In this document: piece after piece, positions 11,330 through 23,373 of the stretch
Layout: each line of letters begins with the position of its first letter
Position numbering within the stretch: position 1 is the first letter of the stretch
Assembly (NCBI GenBank): GCA_001692895.1
Contig: KV748183.1
Span: forward strand, 372,001-436,000
DNA: 64,000 nt
Origin: Cenococcum geophilum 1.58
Taxonomy: Eukaryota; Ascomycota; Dothideomycetes; Gloniales; Gloniaceae
Direction of reading: 5' to 3'
The notes under the pieces: generated by a model
What the model saw: the letters and a program-made list of their open reading frames with translations, nothing else
Databases searched by the model: none
Told to the model about the DNA's origin: nothing
Translations under genes and position numbers: made by a program

Positions 11330-11610
11330 AACAGATAAGCTATAATAAGGGGTAATAGGTATACGGAGACCAAATCGACGGTAATACGCCACCGGCAATT
11401 AGAAATAGCGAATAGATAAGCTATAATAAGGCGTAATAGATGTACGGAGACCAAATTGACGGTAATACGCTACTAGGAATTAGTAATAGCGAATAAATAG
11501 GCTATAATAAGGCGTAATAGGTAAATAAAGACCAAATTAGTAGTAATACGCTACTAGCGATTAGTGACAGCGAATAGATAAGCTATGGCTCCGCGTAATG
11601 GGTATATAAT
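11330..11610 (+). repeat. 81-bp tandem repeat, 3.5 copies, codon-phased
   Basis: Copies lie at 11,330-11,410, 11,411-11,491 and 11,492-11,572, each exactly 81 bp, followed by a partial copy. Each starts near AATAGATAAGCTATAATAAG and contains a GGTAATACGC-like core. The period equals 27 codons, so the relic frame is kept through all copies (recurrent Tyr-Asn-Lys-Ala and Asn-Thr-Leu-Leu words). Differences are mainly transitions. Confidence 0.85.
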
Positions 11611-13400
11611 AAGTCCCTTAATAGTGCGGTTACTATAAGTTCTGCTTATAGGTGTTAGTAAATTTCTTTTAAAACTCTTATATTGTTATATACCCTAGTT
11701 TTAGGTTTTTAATGGGGTATAATAATGGTTTAATAATATCCCCTATTAAGTAGAACTAGTAGTTTAAGCTTAGCTAATAATCGGCACCGTAATTATTATA
11801 CTAATACCACCTCTACTCCTGTTTTATTCTACCTATTATAAACTAGCCTAGTAATAGCCTTACCCGCTTTCTAAATATAGAATAGTATAACTAAGTGGGA
11901 CCTAGGAGTCTTAATAAGGGCTAAAAGCTAATATATACACTACTAAATTAATTAGATATTGCATTAAAATGCGTCGTCCCGTAAAATAAACTATTAGGCC
12001 TATATATAAAGAGTTTATATTAACTACTCTAACTTTTAACTTTAGTAGTATTTCTAGTATCTTTAACTTAAATTCCTTATTTACGTTAGCCGCTAGAGTT
12101 ACTATACTAAAGTAAACTACGTTAAATATACTATTTTCATAAGCTTACGCGCTTTATTACTTTCTATAATATCCATTAAGGCAATAATAGATATAGTTTT
12201 AGTTAGCGCAGTCTTCTAGATCTTTTATATTATCTCCTCTAAGCTAGATTGTACGAGGTTTATATATAATTTATTAATTACGGATATTATATATATCCTA
12301 TTCCGGTAATCTTTTATTAGAGTTTTATACTTACTTATTTTTTTATATTACTGTGTCTAATTTTACAAGCTCGCTATAAGTAAAATTATCTAAGTAGTAG
12401 GGCAGTTTAGAGGGGTAGGCTTATTAGCCTATTTGTATTTCGCGCACTAGGTATACTAATTCGCTAACGCGCACGGATATTAAAATGCTTAGTATTTTAA
12501 ATAAGCCTTAAATATTTAACACCCTAACGCTTAAGTAAGCGTTACTAGTAATACTTAGGCTTTACTATTTTTATTAGTAAGGATTTAGTAGCGATATTTT
12601 TAATGCCTTAAATATACTACTAAAGGTAAGCAACTATACAACCTGCGTTTCTTTACCTATAATAGACTACTAACCCTTATTTTCCGTAGGTACGCTTATA
12701 ACGTCCCTTCTTATCCTTTATAATATTTAGCGGCCTAATATAAACCCTACGTATGCTCTAATAGGAACTACTATACTATACGACCTTTAAACGATCTCCG
12801 CTATGTATAGCATCCTATAATTAATATGCATAATAGCCGCTATACGGGCCGCTATATGCATTAGACGCCTAGCATCCTATCTATATAAATGTATTTACGG
12901 TGTCTTCCCACCCTTTATAATATTTAGCGGCCTAGATTTCGCATATAGCTATAATTAGACCTCTAAACAGTACACTATACGTAACTATTGGCTAGTCTTT
13001 CCCGCGCCTAGTAACCCTCTGTAAATATATCCCCTTCCCTAATATTTAATAGTTCTTAATTTTAACCTCTACTTTAAGATAGGCGTTTAAATAGCATATA
13101 GCTAACGCACCTATAAAACTAGCGGTGGGGTAAAGAACTTAGAGGTGTATAGGATATACTTTAGCAGATTTATTTATAGCGTCTTCTTACTATCTAGCAA
13201 CCCTAACTTACGCCTTAAGTACTATTTTTAGCCTTTACCAATCTTTACTACCCGCGATATTAATAGTGTCCCTATATTCTATAAGCGTCTAGTATAGCTA
13301 AAGGTAAAAAGATATTTGCCCTATAGAAATCCTCTTTTTACCTTAATGCGTTTAACAACCTCTATCTAAGATAGGCATTTGCCGGTCTTTATTACTTATA

Positions 13401-15320
13401 GCACTAGTATTAATTAGGCATTAGTACTTCTAGAAAAAGTCTTTATTACCTACTATATATATATACATTTTAGATTAACCTAAACTTTCCTCACTATTAT
13501 CTATCTATAATTATCTTTATATTTAAGCAACCTTATAAGAATAACTAGTCTTAGTATTACTATAGAGATAGCTTAAAAGGACCCCTAGTTTTAGAGAGAT
13601 AAATATGCTTATATCCGCGCTTAGGATATAAACTGGGCTCTATTTACCTACTATAATAGTTATAAACTTAAGAAAATTAAGGTAAAAGCTAAACCTAATA
13701 GCTTTATAGATTCTTAATATAATAACTATCTACTATATTTTAGCCCACTACCAATACTATAGCTAGAAAACCGTCTTTAGGGAATTTATTTACTAAGGGA
13801 ATTATTACAAAGTTCTTATATTCTTAGGTGTAGTTAAGAAGATAAATAGCGGAAAAGAAATCCTATAATAGATAGAGCGTAAGATATAGAATAATAGAAA
13901 TTATAATATAAGGTATAATATAGAAGAGGACTAGGATAAAGATGGGGATATATATAAGGACGTATATAGGGAGGATATAGTTGCCGGGATTAAGGTTTTA
14001 GGGATTAATTTAAAAAAGAATATGTCTCTCTACTAGTAAGAGCTGTTCCTTCTATAAATAGTATAGCAAAGGCTATTATATAACGTTTTCGCATTTTTAC
14101 GCATAATTATAGCGTGCTAATTCACACCTCCCCCTATACTACGTAATTATACCTACGGCCAGCCAAGTCAGGCTTCTCTATTTGTAATAGGTTAGCCTTC
14201 TATATTCTATAAGCACACTTAGTCTTACCCTTTACTAATCTTTTTATGCCTATAGCAAGGCTAAAACAGGTGTCTTTTTATATTTATACCGTTTAGTAAG
14301 TTATATTTAGGCCTGCCTTTGTATATTCTATACTATTTATAGCCTAACTTAAATCTACGCACTTTCTTATTACTCTAGTAAGAACTGCTACGTAGTTTAA
14401 CCTTGCTAATACGCATGCACTGCCTCTGCTAGGGTTTTACTAATTAATATATAAATAAACCTCTAAGACCTTTAAAGACCTCCTTTAAAGACTGGTAATA
14501 ACTTACCTACCAAAGCAGGTAGTACGTAACCCGCCCCTTTTATATCTTTAGTAATTTAATCGTTACTTTTAGGTACCTATTGTTGTAATAGATATATCCA
14601 ATATAGGCTAAGGGTCGGCCTATTAGGTTCCAAAATTAGGGGAAAGGATTTTTAAGGAGGATAGGAAATAAGTTATTACCTTTATTAGATGAAATAAAGG
14701 TAAATTACGTAAAGTAAAGGTAAGTAATTACCTATATTATAAGCGAGTAGGTCCCTAAAATCTCAAAGCTTTATAAGATTATTGGCATTCTATATATTCC
14801 ACCCAATATTCACTAGGCTATAATTCCCAAATATAATATAATTATTAAAATATCTTTAGCTATACTGGGCTACTGTGGTGGTATATTAGCTATAACGGCA
14901 CTTAATTATAATAAAAAAGCGATAATATCTAATTGCCTTTCTGGCGATATACAGTTTATAAAAGGTAGAAAGGAAGCTTTAAAGCAATTAAATAAAGAGG
15001 TTAAGGAACTTAATAAAGCCAACTGGGCTACTAGGCCCTCCTTTATAGTTTAATTAGTGTCCTAGGCTCTGCTAATACTTACGGCAGCTATAGTACTTTT
15101 ATAAAGGAAATGATTTAAGTTTATATAGAGGAACTACGCTGCTTAAATTACTTAATTTCGTTTAGAGAATATAAGATCTTATACGGCTTATATAATAGTT
15201 TAGCGATTTACTATTATTCTATAACTAAGCCTAAAGCCCTTCCCACCTTATACCTTTATGTTTACCTATACTTATAACCCCTACTAAAATTAAACCCCCT
15301 TTCTATACTCTCCTTTCCTA
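13401..15320. other. unassigned RIP-altered DNA, partly former coding
   Basis: The plus strand still shows stretches with few stops, notably about 13,500-13,800 and 14,740-15,060. The latter could encode a membrane-type segment followed by a Lys/Glu-rich stretch. I recognise no family and see no terminal repeats. Confidence 0.35.
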
Positions 15321-15486
15321 GTCTCTTAACTTTAATTTAATATATAAAAACTTATTTTTTTATACGTAAATAATAACGAGATATTCTTAATATAGAAGTA
15401 ATTAGATAGAAACAAAATACCAAGCTAAGGAAATCCTAAATTAACGCCTTAATTCTTAATAAATACTAAAAAAAGATAAATGTAAT
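15321..15486. repeat. 164-bp dispersed direct repeat, right copy
   Basis: Partner of 3,491-3,654, same orientation, 166 bp. The flanks share no further similarity. It is slightly richer in A/T runs than the left copy, as expected if the two were mutated independently by RIP. Confidence 0.75.
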
Positions 15487-16914
15487 CTGCTAACTTATTA
15501 CTAATTAAGCATATAAATATAGTAAATACTTACTATAATGGGCAGAGCTAGTTCTAGCTTAAATCTAATATATAAATTTCCTTTAATAAGCAAATAATAT
15601 AATAACTAAAAGCATACCATTTAAGCTAATAAATTTCCTCCTTAATTTTATAGACTTCTCTATCCTTAGGCTAAGCGTACCCTTTTCTTCTTAAATGCCG
15701 TAATCTTGTTTCCAGCCTATATAACCCGTTTATCTCTATAATTTAAAGTTTTATTACTACCTCTCTTAAGAGTATAGATTTTGTTTTAAAACTGCCTAGT
15801 AGTATCTCTTATTTCTTCCTAGTTACTTCTTAAACTATTAATCCAATTATTAACCTTCCTTAAATAACCTATAATATAGCAATCGCTTTTTTTAAGGCTG
15901 CTAATTTTCCTATTAAGTTAGCTAAGCCTATAGCTAAGTTAATTAACTAAGCTACCTAGTCTCTTTATTGCCCCTAATAGAGTAAGCTAGGGGTTAATAA
16001 GCTTTATTAGAAGGAGTTACTAAGTAGACTATATTAAGACGACTTCTTTATCTCATTAGTGCGGGGTAAGTATTTTCTTACGGTTTCTTCCGCATTGGCC
16101 TCGTCTTTCTTTAAATTACTCTTGCGTTTTAATGCTAACTAGATATCCTACTTATATTAATAAGCTAGTAAATAGATAAAACTATAGGGAAGTAACTATT
16201 ATATACCTGCCCTACTATATTAACGGCCTTATTAAAGCCCTTAGGATTAGAAGCAAGCGGTATATCCTAGCTCCGTTAGCGGTATCCTATAAAGGATTTA
16301 ATATTTAGAGCGCACCTTAATCTAATATAATGTGTTGTCCTCTATTATAGCGTCTAAGTTGCTTATTATTAAAGAGATAAGGCAGCTAATAGTTTAAGTA
16401 TCTTTATAAGGAGGGATTTCCTTAAAGGATGCTATATTTAATATAGGTCTAGTTAAAGGGTATAGAGGCCTTTTATATCCTGCTCCTCTCTATCACTTAG
16501 CTAATAGGAAAGCTAACAGTAGGCTCCGCTTTAACTATACCTTAAAAGTTGAGCCGATTTACTAACTTAGGGATACTAGTATAGTATAAATACGCTATAA
16601 TATGGCTATAATAGCAGCATAATCCTTCCCTATCTATACCCCACTTTACTATACCTCTATAGGAGGGTTACATTAAATAATAAGGGCTAGCATTAACCCC
16701 TTTCTTTTAATTATTCCGAGACGGTGATATAGAGACAGCTAGTTAAGCGTTGCTTTACACAGCAATGCCCATCTAATTACGTGGCTTCACTTAAGCCCTA
16801 TTATACGCTTTAATGTAACTTCCTATCGCCTTAATAAATTAATAGCTAATAAGCCTGGCCTAAGGTCAAGATAAGGTAAATAGGCAACTTAGCTTTTAGA
16901 TAGCCCTAATAGTA
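15487..16914. other. unassigned RIP-altered DNA with a small RIP-poor patch
   Basis: No gene identified. Around 16,710-16,800 a patch keeps many CpA/TpG sites and contains a small hairpin (GCGTTGCT / AGCAATGC around a 6-base loop), unlike its surroundings. Confidence 0.4.
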
Positions 16915-17193
16915 TAGGGTTTAAAGGCGTTTGTATAAAGTTATAAACTAGAACTAGAAGTTAATAATAACCCCTAATAACACCTCCCTTAGTAAGAATA
17001 GCATCTTATAATTTACTTTTAATGCCTATTCTTCCTAGTATAAGACACTGTCTAAGTAGTAGACTTACCCTAGCCAGTTAATCTCGTGTATTCTAGCAAG
17101 GCTTTTTGCCTAGTTTGTCACCCCTGGGACTAGGAGATAAGAGACCTAAGGAGGTTATTATCTACTGTAAAAACTAGGAAACCCCCTTATAAA

Positions 17194-18639
17194 ATGGCAG
17201 AGCCTAATAGGCCCGGAAGAAAAAAGCCTCCTAAAGGTAATGAACCTATAGAGATAAGCGATAACGAGCTCTGGTCTACTCCTTTTCCTCCTACTCCTAC
17301 TCCTTGCCCATCTGGAAAAGACAAAGACATAGAAATGGAAGAAATCGGCGTACTATTTCTAAAGCAGGGGAGGAAAAGAAAAGAACCTTAATATTTACTT
17401 TAATCTTCTTCTAAAAAAGAAAACAAGCCTAAAATAAGGGTAATAAAACCAATGCCCAAGCCTAAGGCTAGTAAGGCTAGTACGCCTTCCTTCTCCCTTT
17501 CTCCAAAGGAACATCTATAAAAGGCTTTAAAAAGCCTAAACCAAGCATACATAGGGCTAGAAGAAAGAGAAAGTAAAGAAGCAGTCAAAGAACTAGAGAA
17601 CTACGTACAACGTATTCTTTTAGGAGAAAATCCCTTTACAAAAGAGAAAGAAAATAAGGAAAGAGATGTCCAAAAAGGACTAGTAGAAGAAGTAAGAACT
17701 CTCTATAAGAAGATAGCTCCTATTTAGGAAACCTATACAGAAAAGCTAAAGAAGAACCCCCCTTCTTCTCTTCCTTCTTCCACTTCCTTCTCATCCTCCT
17801 TACCTTCTACCTCTATACCCTCTTCCTTCTCTACTTCTACTAGAAGTAAAAAGAAGCAGCTATAAGATAGAAGGCTAGTCCTAGTCACAGACCAAAAGGA
17901 TTAACCTCTAGATACCTTCTCTATACGAAACCAAGTCAATCAACTATTTATATCGAAATTACAAGTAGAAAAGCCAGTTCTAGCGTCTATAATCAGAACT
18001 AAAGGAAAACAAAATATTCTTCTTATAACTACAGAAGAATATAACGCAGACTTCCTAGTCAAATATAAGGAAATCTGGCGTAATTGCTTCTCCTTTCAAA
18101 AAGAACAAAAACTAGAGCCTTAGGTTTAGATAGTAGCTCATAGAGTCCTAATCTCTCCTTTTCTAGGAGAAGGAGGCTCTAAGCTTCTAAAAGAAGAAAT
18201 TAAGACCTTTAATCCTATAAGGATACAGGGACTACCTAGATGGATCTTATCTAGTGTAAAAAGACATAACCTACAAACTAGATTTAGCTCTATAGTCTTT
18301 ACTATAGAAAACGAGGATAAAAGACAGGCAATCCTTAGGCAAAAAGAGATTTAAATTGCAGGTATAACTACCAAGGTAGTAAAATACTTAGAAGTCTCTT
18401 CTACTATACAGTGTACTAGCTGCCAAAAATTTGGCCATATAGGAGATAGGTGCTCTACTAGAGCTTGTAGATTCTATGCAGCTGCACATTTATCTAAAGA
18501 CCACTCTTGTTCTCCCTATAAAATAATAGGCAGGCCTTGCAAGCATACTACCCCTCTTTACATTAACTATAAAGGAAAACACTTTGCTAATAGCAAAGAC
18601 TGCGAAACTCTTAAAGCAGCTAAACTAGTACATCAATAA
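17194..18639 (+). pseudogene. LINE-1 ORF1, gag-like nucleic-acid-binding protein
   Basis: The chosen start is the ATG at 17,194, which opens a 65-codon stretch (MAEPNRPGRKKPP...). The same frame continues to 18,637-18,639 without any shift, interrupted only by about nine TAA/TAG codons that look like mutated glutamine codons (first ones at 17,389 and 17,401). If the last stops are also RIP products, the frame would reach 18,687. The N-terminal third is charged and Ser/Pro-rich. Three zinc knuckles close the protein: CTSCQKFGHIGDRC, a clear CX2CX4HX4C at about 18,412, a second at about 18,460 with one Cys now Tyr, and a third at about 18,540-18,603. Proteins of this type coat LINE RNA. Family assignment is firm; activity is excluded. 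Confidence 0.85.
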
Positions 18640-18665
18640 GTACTAGCTTAGAAGGTTCTACATAG

Positions 18666-21600
18666 GAAGAAGAAAAAATCTCCCTAGTCTTTAAGGCTAG
18701 AGGAGAAATCTCCTTTACACAATATAATGTAGGGAAAAGACAAGAAGCACAGCAAACTCTATTAGAAATAGGATTTAGGGGAAAAATAGATATCATTTTA
18801 GTACAGGAGCCTAGTACCTAGAAAGATAGACAAAAAGAATCCTACTTCTCTATCCCACATCCTACATTTAACCTTATCCTCCCTAACAATCTAGCTATTC
18901 GCCCTAGAGTAGCTATCTATATAAGGAAAACTAGTTCTAGTATCCTACAATATAGAAATAGGGAGGATATCTGCAAAGATACAGATATTATAGCATTAGA
19001 AATCTACGGCCAATTTAAAAGATTCCTATTACTTAATGTCTACAATGAGAGACAACTAGACGAGAACTCTAGAACCTAAAGAAATGGTAGAACTACTCTC
19101 TCTAGGGCCATTCTAGAACTAGAAATAGACCTCCCTTTTATATTAATAGGAGACTATAACCTACACCATACGCGGTGGAACGCACTAGCTAGGAATCTAA
19201 CTAGAGAGGCTAATGAACTAGTAGACTGGCTAGACAAATATAACTACCAACTACTAAATTTAGATAAACAATAAGGGACCTTTTATAGATCTAATATAAG
19301 GGAAAAGTCTATTATAGACCCAGCCTTCTACTTAGAAGACTTTTAAGAAAATACCTAGGACAATTGGACTATAATAGAAGAAACAGGATCTGATTATAAG
19401 ACTATAGCATTCTCTTTATTTACTAGAGAGACGCAAAGATACCTAAACCCTCTTTAAGAAACTCCCTTCTCTATAAAAAAGGCAAACTGGGAACTCTTTT
19501 CTACTACGCTAAAAGAACAAGTTCAGGAGCTAGAACTAGAAGCGAAACTTTTAGTACTAGAAGAACTAGTAGGAGAAAACCCCTATATAGAGATAGGAGA
19601 AAAAGGTCCCCTAGCCTCGCTAGAAGATTCTTATAGACCTAGGGATAGAAGCTTAAGTACACTAGTAGACAATCTAGTAATAGATCTTACTAGCTGTATA
19701 AAGCTAGCAGTAGAGAAAGCTATCCCTAGATCTAGAACCTGCGAATTCTCTAAGCTATAGTGGAATAAAGAGCTTCTAAAGAAAAGAAAAAAAATGGTAA
19801 AACTAGCAAGACTTTAAGAGGAACAGCCTACTAGAAGTTCTAGACTAGAAGCCTATAAAGAAGCCAAAAATCTATACTTCCACGCAATAAGAGAAGCTAA
19901 GACTAGCTGCTAAAATAGCTTTCTAGAAAAAGCATAAGGAAAGGAGGTCTTTACTACCTTAAGATATATAAAGGAGAAAACATTGCGACTAATCCCTAGT
20001 CTACAGTATAGTAAAGATAGAACTACTAGACTAGCAGAAAGCTTCGCCAACCAGTACAAAGCTTATATAACTACTCTATTCCCTAAACCCCCTTCTACTA
20101 GCTCTATGGAGTGGAAGGACTATATAATAGATAATAAATGGGAATGGCCAGAACTAGAGAAAATAGAAGTTAAATCAGCAATCTTCTCTAGCTCTAGTAA
20201 AAAAACTCTAGGACTAGATAGGATATCTTTCGCAATTCTATAAAAGGCCTACCCTACTATAGAAGATCTTCTATTTAGAACCTATAGGATTTTATTTACC
20301 CTAGGCTATCAGCCAAAGGTCTAGAGAGAAGCTTAAGGAGTTATTCTCCCTAAAGCAAATAAGAAGGACTATTCCCTACCAAAGTCCTATAGACCTATCT
20401 CCNTATTAAACTGCCTAGGAAAGACTCTAGAGAAGATCCCTACTACTAAATTAGGATACCTAGCTAGTACTACTAGCTTACTTCAAGATTCGCAATTAGG
20501 AGGAAGAAGATAGCGGTCCGCAATAGACGCAGTTCTACTACTTCTAAACAATATCCAATCTAAAAATAGTAGGAAAAAAGCTAGATAAAGGATAGCCACT
20601 ATAGTATTCCTAAACATGAAAGGGGCCTTTAACCACGTCTCTAAAAACTAGCTCTTATCCATCTACAAGGAACTAGGACTACCTATAGCGTTTACACAAT
20701 AGGTAGCTACCTTCCTTAGCAATAGAAAGCTACAGCTATCCTTTAATAAACAAATATAAGAAAAAGTAAAATTAGAAACAGGGATACTACAGGGATCGCC
20801 TATATCCCCTATTTTATTTCTACTATATCTATATAATATCTATAGGCTAGAGACAGAAGGAGCCTACTCCCTTAGCTATATGGACGACTTTGCAATTACA
20901 GTTACTTTAAATTCAGCTAAATCTAATTATAAAAAGCTAGAGGGAATAGTGCTAGAGCTAATATCTAGAGCTAAGGAAGCTGCTATTAGTTTTAATATTA
21001 GTAAACAGAGCTTATACATTTCTATAGTAAACGAACTACTATAGAAGAAGGGCTAAAGTTAGGAGATGCAGAAATATCCCCTAAACCCCTAGTTAGGTAG
21101 CTAGGAGTATTTCTAAACTCTAAGCTTATGTTTAAACAATATATAGAAATAAGAATCTCTAAAGCAAAAGCAGCCTTTTATTTAATTAGAAGACTAGGTA
21201 ATATATAAAAAGGTCTATCTCTACAAGCCCTAAGGCAGCTCTATATAGCCTACGTTACTACTATAGCAGACTATAGAATACAATGCTGGTGGAAAAGTAA
21301 ATCTAGAGACTACCTACTAGCTAGGTACCAATCTCTACAAAATAAGGCCCTAGAACTAGTTTTAAGAGCGTTTAGAAGGTCTTTTAGCCAAGCTATAGAG
21401 ATAAAGGCCTCTATTCCTCCTCCTAGAATTAGATTTAAAAAGCTTTGCAATAGTTACGCATTAAAAATCCTAAAATTTAAAGAAAACCACGCAATTAAGA
21501 AAGTCTATATAGAAGAAATTGACAAAGATAGGGACGAACTAGCAACTAGCTCTGGCTCTAGCTCTAGTCCTAGCCCTAAAAACTCTACTATAAGGCACCT

Positions 21601-22741
21601 TCTACAGCCAAAAACACAGCTATTATCTCTAACCTCTAGAGTTTAACAGCTAGTTCAAAACTAGAAAATAGAGAGAATCTCTCTAGAATAGCAAAAACCG
21701 TGGTCTCCTCCTATACCTGCATTCTTTTCTATCTTAAAAGGTAGTAAGGAAGAAGCTACACAAGAATATCTAAGACTAGTAGAAAATTTACAAGAGTCTC
21801 TAGAGTGGGACTTAGTAGATATATACTATATAGATGGCTCTAAAGATAGTAAATCAAATATAGCAGCTATATATAGAATAGGAGAGAGAAATAGGATTAA
21901 ATATGCAATAAACTGGAACCTAGGACCCTATATAGAAATTATAAACGCAGAGCTTTATGCAGTCTATAGGGCCCTAGAGCACCTAAAGCAATAAAGACTA
22001 AAAGAGAAACAGGTCTATATCTTTATAGATAGCCAAGCAGCTATTAAAAGGTTATAGCTTAATTCTCTTACAGGAGGGCAAGAACTAGTCCTTAAAATTA
22101 CGCAAAGCTATTCCTATCTAGCTAGTAAAAACGTCTCTATTAACTGTTATTAGATTCCTAGCCACCTAGGAATCTATAGAAATAAAATAGTAGATAAACT
22201 AGCAAAGAAGGGCCTCTTAAGAAGAAAAATATAATCCTCTTATACCTCTCTAGCCTATATAGGGAAGATAGCAAGAGAAAAGATACTAGACTAGTAGAAA
22301 GACAATTGGTAACAGAATAAAAGCAAAGGAAAACACTATACTAGGATCTATAAAGGAAACCACTCCTTTTCTCTTAAAGCCCCTAAGGATAAATATCCTA
22401 AAAGGCTACAATCAGCTTTCTACCAACTAAAACTAGGAAAAGGCTTCTTTAAGTCCTTCTCTAAAACAATAGGAAAGGACAAAGAAGGTAGGTGCTTTAG
22501 AGACTATACTGCCGTATAAGCCCCTAAGCACTTATTACTAGAATGCAGGCTATATTAGGAAGAGAGAAAAGAAATACAAAGACAACTAGGTTCTTCTCCA
22601 TCTTTAAAAAAGCTATTTTGCACAAAAAAAGAAAAAGAAGTGCTTTTTCAATTTCTAAGTAAGACAGGGATAGTTACTGGAAAGTGGCTAATAGCAGAAG
22701 GATCTTTAGAAGGTAACTCCTACTAGAATCTAAGTAAATAA
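18666..22741 (+). pseudogene. LINE-1 ORF2, endonuclease-RT-RNase H polyprotein
   Basis: The open frame begins after a TAG at 18,663 and overlaps the possible end of ORF1 in another frame. The endonuclease (about 18,780-19,420) shows VQEPST, YNER and GDYNLHHTRWN, the APE-type catalytic signature. The reverse transcriptase (about 20,250-21,000) shows SPISPILFLLYLYNIYRLE and the YMDDF active site at 20,877-20,891. RNase H (about 21,800-22,230) shows YIDGSK, INAELYAV, FIDSQAA and a DKLAKKG end. A C-terminal Cys/His region follows (GRCF... APKHLLLECRLY, about 22,490-22,555). Frame changes once between RT and RNase H, near 21,000-21,060; more than twenty TAA/TAG codons interrupt it. The last stop is 22,739-22,741. 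In life it would nick target DNA and prime cDNA synthesis there. Confidence 0.88.
20403..20403. other. ambiguous base (N)
   Basis: A single N within the LINE-1 RT region; an assembly or base-call uncertainty. Confidence 0.95.
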
Positions 22742-23373
22742 ATAATAGAGAGCAAAAGAACAGAAATAAAATACAAAAAGGATAGGGACAGGCGTTAGGA
22801 TTTCTTATATTTTACTGATTTTCTACTATTTCTTACTACCTATTAGTTGTTAGCAACCTAGTGTTTATTAGAGAGCGGTAAACCTCTAGCTTAGAGGCTT
22901 ATAAGCTACTAGGACATAGTTACTAGTATATATTAAGCTGCCTAGAAAGGATTCATATATATAGGACTATAGCGCCATAGCCTAGAGGCTGCGTGCGCAG
23001 TATTGTACGTAGTATAATACAAATAATTAAAAAAAAAATCTCGTATATTAATCCACTATTTATAGCAAAGGAGCTGTTAGTGCCTATAGGGTAGTTTAAT
23101 TAGCATTCTAGTTAAGCCCTTTATAAGCACTTCGCCTTATACAGGCGGTATACTAAATCCTGTTAATCTACCTTATAATAGGGGAGATCTTTTATTTAAG
23201 GCGCTAAGCAGCCAATACTTAGAGGTCTATAGGCTTATTTTATATCTTAATAACATTAACTATAACTCCTTAAGTAGTACTCCGCAGCCCTTAAGTACCT
23301 ATAAGTATACTATCCCTAAATTGCCAACTAGTAGGTAGGTATTTATAGATAGAGAAACCGATTTTAGAGATAA

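Larger units (their letters stand above)
8160..13400 (+). pseudogene. very long relic reading frame of unknown family
   Basis: I do not recognise this gene. From about 9,310 to 13,400 a single plus-strand frame runs without any clear shift; its many stops are almost all TAA or TAG, as RIP makes from CAA, CAG and TGG. The upstream part (about 8,160-9,320) reads in another frame. About 8,830-9,430 resembles the reverse complement of 25,300-25,960, with the similarity visible at protein level (for example IYQGVL against VYQGVL), so this was a multicopy gene. Two internal tandem repeats, at 10,024-10,286 and 11,330-11,610, keep the frame, which argues for former coding function. The composition is rich in Leu, Ile, Tyr and Asn, partly a RIP effect. 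No helicase, transposase, tyrosine recombinase or RT motif was found. It could be a mobile-element gene or a host subtelomeric family. Confidence 0.5.
17093..23036 (+). mobile_element. LINE-1: full-length Tad1/I-type LINE retrotransposon
   Basis: This 5.94-kb element is flanked by 13-bp target-site duplications, AATCTCGTGTATT (17,080-17,092) and AATCTCGTATATT (23,037-23,049), which differ by one transition. It has a 5' UTR of about 100 bp, ORF1 with CCHC knuckles, ORF2 with apurinic-type endonuclease, reverse transcriptase, RNase H and a C-terminal Cys/His region, a 3' UTR of about 300 bp, and an A-rich tail. This order fits fungal Tad1-clade elements, whose ORF2 carries RNase H. RIP is lighter here than in most of the window: many CpA sites survive. 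It is inactive because both ORFs contain many TAA/TAG codons. An ambiguous base lies at 20,403. Confidence 0.9.
16915..23373 (+). repeat. 502-bp repeat, copy split by LINE-1
   Basis: The left 178 bp (16,915-17,092) and right 324 bp (23,050-23,373) together match 5,066-5,567. LINE-1 occupies the interval, flanked by a 13-bp target-site duplication. Confidence 0.85.

Noticed and set aside
8160-13400. Giant cargo-mobilising element (tyrosine recombinase) or telomere-linked helicase
   Set aside because: I looked for the known recombinase and helicase motifs and found none, so naming such a family would be a guess.
17400-17588. 62-codon minus-strand frame
   Set aside because: Antisense shadow of LINE-1 ORF1.
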